Shown here: positions 61,133 to 64,000 of the stretch, piece after piece
Layout: every line of letters begins with the position of its first letter
Position numbering within the stretch: position 1 is the stretch's first letter
Assembly: GCA_017829075.1 (NCBI GenBank)
Contig: JAGAJA010000088.1
Coordinates: 1-64,000, forward strand
From: Oscillospiraceae bacterium
GTDB taxonomy: Bacteria; Bacillota_A; Clostridia; Oscillospirales; Ruminococcaceae
Length of the DNA: 64,000 nt
Direction of reading: 5' to 3'
The notes under the pieces: model-generated
What the model was told of the DNA's origin: nothing
Databases searched by the model: none
The model's input: only the letters and a program-made list of their open reading frames with translations
Program-made: the position numbers and the translations under genes

Positions 61133-62458
61133 ATGAAGAAAATATGGGGATTTTTTGAAAATCTTGGAGAAAGCGTTTATGCTGCTGACGCTGAAACCTA
61201 TGAGATGCTATACATGAACCGCAGAGCGATGGAGCTTTACGGTATAAAGGATTACGCCGGCAGGAAATGCTATGAGGTGCTTCAGAAGTGCAGCGCTCCC
61301 TGCGCGGTATGCAACAACCGCAAACTTGTTGAGGGACAGTTTACAGAGTGGCAGTTCTTTAACCCCACACTTGGGAAATATTTCATGCTCAAGGATACGG
61401 TTGTTGAGGAAGACGGCAGACGGATCCGCATGGAGATTGCAATAGACGCGAGCGACCGGGTAAATCAGCGAACCAAGCTTGGAAAATATGAAAATCTCGA
61501 AGCAATGGTAAACAACTGCATAAGATTTGCTTCACATGAGCCTGATCCGGACAAATCGCTCAATATCCTGCTGGAATTTCTGGGAATAGCGCTGAAGGGC
61601 GAACGCGCATACATATTTGAGAAGAACGAAACTGGCGGGGACGATAACACCTATGAATGGACGGCGGCGGGAGTTACTCCTGAAAAGGACAATCTCCAGA
61701 ACCTGCCGGCGGAGGTATGCGCCAACTGGTACAGGAATTTCAGCGAAAACAGGAGCATAGCATTCAGCGACCTTGAGGATATGCGCGATTCCGACCCGCT
61801 CCAGTACTACAACCTCAAGCGTCAGGGAATTCATTCGATCGTAGTCGTTCCGATTTATGACAACAAGCAGGCTATCGGATTTTTCGGTATTGACAATCCT
61901 CCTGAGCAGAATTTGGATTACGCGCGCAATCTTCTCCAGATCGTGGGATATTTCATTCTGTCCACGCTGAAACGGAGAAACCTTGTAAATCAGCTTCGGG
62001 AGCTGAGCTACCGTGATCAGCTTACTGAAATAGGAAACCGCCACGCAATGGAGCGCTGGATAACCAAGAAGGGCGGTTCGGGGCATATCGGCGTTGTTTA
62101 CGGCGATATAACCGGACTGAAGCGCAAAAATGACACCGAGGGTCATGAAGCGGGAGATAGACTTATCTGCGATGCGGCGGACTGTTTTAAGAGGGCTTTC
62201 GGCGAGTACGCAATGTTCCGTATCGGCGGTGACGAGCTGCTTGCGCTGTGCGCTCCGATAGATGAAGCTGAGCTTTACAGCCGTGTGGAGCTGTTGAAGA
62301 ACTATTCATCGGAAAAAGCGGTCAATATTGCTGTGGGCGCTGTCTGGCGCGAGCAGGGCGGTAATGACGTACATAAGCTGATGAGCGAAGCAGAGAAGAT
62401 CATGTATGACGAGAAGAGCGAATACTATCTGACCAGCGGAATTGAGCGCAGAAGATAG
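61133..62458 (+). CDS. PAS-GAF-GGDEF diguanylate cyclase-like protein
   Basis: 441 residues from ATG 61133, preceded by GGGGAAAAATT. A PAS domain (about 1-110) contains KCSAPCAVC (about 53-61), a Cys cluster found in some redox-sensing PAS proteins. A GAF-like domain (about 130-290) and a GGDEF domain (about 305-441) follow. The catalytic motif is GGDEL (about 365-369) rather than GGDEF, so cyclase activity is likely but not certain. No EAL domain. Soluble, no membrane segment. Confidence 0.85.
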   Translation: MKKIWGFFENLGESVYAADAETYEMLYMNRRAMELYGIKDYAGRKCYEVLQKCSAPCAVCNNRKLVEGQFTEWQFFNPTLGKYFMLKDTVVEEDGRRIRMEIAIDASDRVNQRTKLGKYENLEAMVNNCIRFASHEPDPDKSLNILLEFLGIALKGERAYIFEKNETGGDDNTYEWTAAGVTPEKDNLQNLPAEVCANWYRNFSENRSIAFSDLEDMRDSDPLQYYNLKRQGIHSIVVVPIYDNKQAIGFFGIDNPPEQNLDYARNLLQIVGYFILSTLKRRNLVNQLRELSYRDQLTEIGNRHAMERWITKKGGSGHIGVVYGDITGLKRKNDTEGHEAGDRLICDAADCFKRAFGEYAMFRIGGDELLALCAPIDEAELYSRVELLKNYSSEKAVNIAVGAVWREQGGNDVHKLMSEAEKIMYDEKSEYYLTSGIERRR

Positions 62459-62477
62459 TTCCGCACTGAATATGAAG

Positions 62478-62635
62478 AAAACGGCAGTTCTGTTTAGCGC
62501 GTTGCCAAAAGGGGCACGCCTTAGGGCGCTACCGATAAAGCAGTTTTTGACCTGCCGAGCAAATCATCTGTGAAAAAGATGAAGTGTCGGCGAGGCGGAA
62601 CTGCCCAAAGGGGCACCCTTTAGGGACTGCCGTTT
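62478..62635. repeat. Hairpin element, copy B
   Basis: AAACGGCAGT (62478-62487) pairs with ACTGCCGTTT (62626-62635). Inside are GATAAAGCAGTTT, also present in copy A at 60121, and two near-direct copies of CAAAAGGGGCACGCCTTAGG / CCAAAGGGGCACCCTTTAGG. It may act as a terminator of the GGDEF gene, but the T-run is weak. The gap 62459-62760 holds no gene. Confidence 0.5.
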
Positions 62636-62701
62636 GTTTTAAAAAAATTAGCGGAATTGTACTGGCAAGCGACAGTTTTTATAAAAAATTAGAAATAGGG
62701 G

Positions 62702-62730
62702 TTGACAAGAGAAAGTTTTAGTGCTATAAT
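62702..62730 (+). promoter_or_regulatory. Consensus promoter of leader-ABC transporter unit
   Basis: Perfect TTGACA (62702-62707), 17-base spacer, perfect TATAAT (62725-62730), 31 bases before the leader start. Confidence 0.88.
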
Positions 62731-62760
62731 AATTCCATTATTTTGAAAGGAGGCAGACAA

Positions 62761-62859
62761 ATGTTAGCAGTTAATCGTTATCGCATGACCATAATACCAC
62801 CCGGAAATGAGCCTTTGTCTGCCGATATCGGAATGCGGAATTACCCGTATTCCGCCTGA
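62761..62859 (+). CDS. 32-codon leader peptide or small peptide gene
   Basis: An ATG at 62761 with an excellent AAAGGAGGCAGACAA site opens a 32-residue frame ending TGA 62859. Residues 1-9 are MLAVNRYRM and 10-18 TIIPPGNEP. It contains RYR (6-8), the +X+ motif linked to macrolide stalling, and PPG (13-15), which slows ribosomes without EF-P. It stands between a consensus promoter and a terminator, directly before an ABC transporter gene. A leader peptide is favoured; a secreted or modified peptide is the alternative. Confidence 0.6.
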   Translation: MLAVNRYRMTIIPPGNEPLSADIGMRNYPYSA

Positions 62860-62903
62860 TGAGAGCCAGAAGCGCGCATTTCTGTATGGAATGCGCGCTT
62901 TTT
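62829..62903 (+). promoter_or_regulatory. Candidate transcription attenuator before ABC transporter
   Basis: Hairpin 1: 62829-62838 with 62845-62854 (10 bp). Terminator: AGCGCGCAT (62871-62879) with ATGCGCGCT (62891-62899), then TTTT. Alternative: 62846-62853 with 62888-62895 (8 bp with one G-U) excludes both the first hairpin and the terminator. This is the layout of a ribosome-controlled attenuator. It is read by eye, not folded. Confidence 0.55.
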
Positions 62904-62957
62904 GTTTGGAGATAATGCAGGCTTAGTAATAATGTTTTGGGAAAGGAATGGTAATAT

Positions 62958-64000
62958 TTGAAACAGAAAGAGAAAAAATCGGCGCTGTCAAATGTGATGT
63001 ATATGCTGAAGATACTGTGGCAGGGCAGCCGGGGATATGTTATTTACACGTTCATCAAGGAGTTCAACGAGAACGTGTTCTGGACGATTTTTTCGGTATA
63101 TCTGACCGAGTGGATATACATTGCTATCGAGAACAAAACTCCGTTCACGGCGCTGGTATCCTTTGTGGGCGCAATGTGCATCGGACATATCTGTATCCAC
63201 ATTACGGCGGCAATTCATCAGGTCTGCGAAAAGCAGTTCCTGCCGAAGATGTATCAGAGCTTCTACAAGCGGGTCATTGCAAAGTCGCTGTCAATGGAGT
63301 ATTCCCAGTTTGAGAAGCCGGAATTCTACGACAAATACACCCGTGCGCTGAATGAGTGCCAGCTCCGGGGAAGCACGCTTCTTTATTGCTCGGCATACCT
63401 TGTAGCCGGGATAGCGTCTGTCATTGCGGCAACGATAATTGTTGCAGACGTTGATCCGGTGCTGCTGGTGTTTATAGTGCCAATGGTGGCAGTCTCGATG
63501 CTTTTTGGCAAGAAAGAGGGGGATCTGTACTACTCTCTGGATTTCTCGAATACCCGTGACGGTCGCACCGGAAGCTATGTGAAACGCGTGTTTTATGAGA
63601 AGAAATATGCGGGCGAGCTGCGCCTTTTCGGAATAGGAAAGCTGCTTCTTGCACGTCACGAAAAGGCATACAGCGAAATGCAGGAAAGAAACCGGCAGAT
63701 ACGCAGAAAACTTTGCATTATCGAGCCGCTGAAATGGATACTCTACAATCTCTTGTCAACAATTCTTCCGTATCTGTATATTGCTTTTGTATTGAATGCA
63801 GGCGACGCGCAGACTGCGGCTTATGTTGCGATGATACCTGCGCTCAGCACTCTTTCCTGGAGGACTTCGGACGCAATGGAGCTTCTGGTAACTCTTGCTA
63901 AGGAAAGCGCGTTTGTAAGCAACCTGCGGGAGTTTCTGTCCTATGAGCCGAAATCGGACAGCGCTTCCCTAAAAACCGCCGAATGCCTGTCAGATATTGA
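62958..64000 (+). CDS. ABC transporter membrane-ATPase subunit (partial, runs off window end)
   Basis: At least 347 residues from TTG 62958, preceded by AAAGGAATGGTAATAT. About six hydrophobic segments (for example WTIFSVYLTEWIYIAI and VLLVFIVPMVAVSMLFG) form an exporter-type transmembrane domain; no ATP-binding motif is reached before the window ends. A start at an in-frame later codon cannot be excluded. Function: likely multidrug, antibiotic or peptide export. Its control by the upstream leader would suit an antibiotic-inducible exporter (inference). Confidence 0.75.
   Translation, partial: MKQKEKKSALSNVMYMLKILWQGSRGYVIYTFIKEFNENVFWTIFSVYLTEWIYIAIENKTPFTALVSFVGAMCIGHICIHITAAIHQVCEKQFLPKMYQSFYKRVIAKSLSMEYSQFEKPEFYDKYTRALNECQLRGSTLLYCSAYLVAGIASVIAATIIVADVDPVLLVFIVPMVAVSMLFGKKEGDLYYSLDFSNTRDGRTGSYVKRVFYEKKYAGELRLFGIGKLLLARHEKAYSEMQERNRQIRRKLCIIEPLKWILYNLLSTILPYLYIAFVLNAGDAQTAAYVAMIPALSTLSWRTSDAMELLVTLAKESAFVSNLREFLSYEPKSDSASLKTAECLSDI

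Noticed and set aside
1..64000. tRNA, rRNA and CRISPR arrays
   Set aside because: No cloverleaf-like gene with a TTCGAATCC-type loop in a non-coding stretch, no rRNA core sequence and no regularly spaced short repeats were seen by eye. A proper search with a tRNA or CRISPR tool was not possible.

Overview
The window looks like a low-to-mid GC, Gram-positive anaerobe of the class Clostridia, most likely a Ruminococcus-like member of the Oscillospirales from a gut or rumen habitat (inference). The evidence is an electron-bifurcating trimeric [FeFe]-hydrogenase beside a sensory [FeFe]-hydrogenase, a 2-oxoacid:ferredoxin oxidoreductase, an ATP-type and a pyrophosphate-type phosphofructokinase side by side, RNase J, DnaD/DnaI primosome proteins, strong AGGAGG ribosome binding sites and TTGACA/TATAAT promoters. 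No rRNA, tRNA or CRISPR array was seen.

1-12.5 kb: a mobile, conjugation-related block on the minus strand. Reading leftward it has a zeta-like kinase with its own promoter and terminators, an unknown protein, a VirD4-type coupling ATPase, a VirB2-like membrane subunit, a SpoVG-family protein, a pilin-like peptide, a TrbL/VirB6-like membrane protein, two small membrane proteins, and then a nearly complete Tad/Flp pilus set (prepilin peptidase, CpaB/SAF, TadZ, TadA, TadB, TadC, two TadE-like pseudopilins). No VirB4, relaxase or integrase lies in the window.

12.6-18.2 kb: a decayed prophage. It keeps small phage genes, a minor capsid protein with an AT-rich, toxin-like C-terminal module followed by a small candidate immunity gene, a scaffold protein, an ArpU/RinA-like late regulator, and a LamG protein and an amidase each broken by an in-frame stop. 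18.3-21.6 kb holds a large MalT-like LuxR regulator and an acetyltransferase.

21.9-29.8 kb: hydrogen metabolism. hydC-hydB-hydA is read rightward, with a small inverted-repeat element inside the operon. A convergent operon encodes a [2Fe-2S] protein, a PAS-linked sensory hydrogenase (HydS type) and a PP2C phosphatase, so H2 or redox sensing sits beside the catalytic enzyme. 30.0-31.7 kb is an ECF-like sigma factor with its anti-sigma factor.

31.8-52.2 kb: core genome. RNase J (behind a roughly 510-base leader), the c-di-AMP phosphodiesterase GdpP, L9, DnaB and TilS form one run, followed by FtsH, an acetyltransferase, a zinc-ribbon membrane protein with a ParA-like ATPase, VorDBAC, a DUF218 protein, DnaD-DnaI-PfkA, PPi-PFK and a flavin reductase. 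52.2-57.8 kb, minus strand: a DUF4026 protein, a methionine-synthase-activation-like protein with MetF, a TSCPD protein, malic enzyme and a PHP phosphoesterase. 57.9-64 kb: a chemoreceptor, rubrerythrin, a PAS-GAF-GGDEF protein, and an ABC transporter (cut by the window end) behind a promoter, a 32-codon reading frame and a terminator that together look like a translation-controlled attenuator.

The most interesting signals are the Tad/type IV secretion hybrid, the capsid-borne toxin-like module with its neighbour, the leader-peptide attenuator, and several small inverted-repeat elements, one of them inside the hydrogenase operon.
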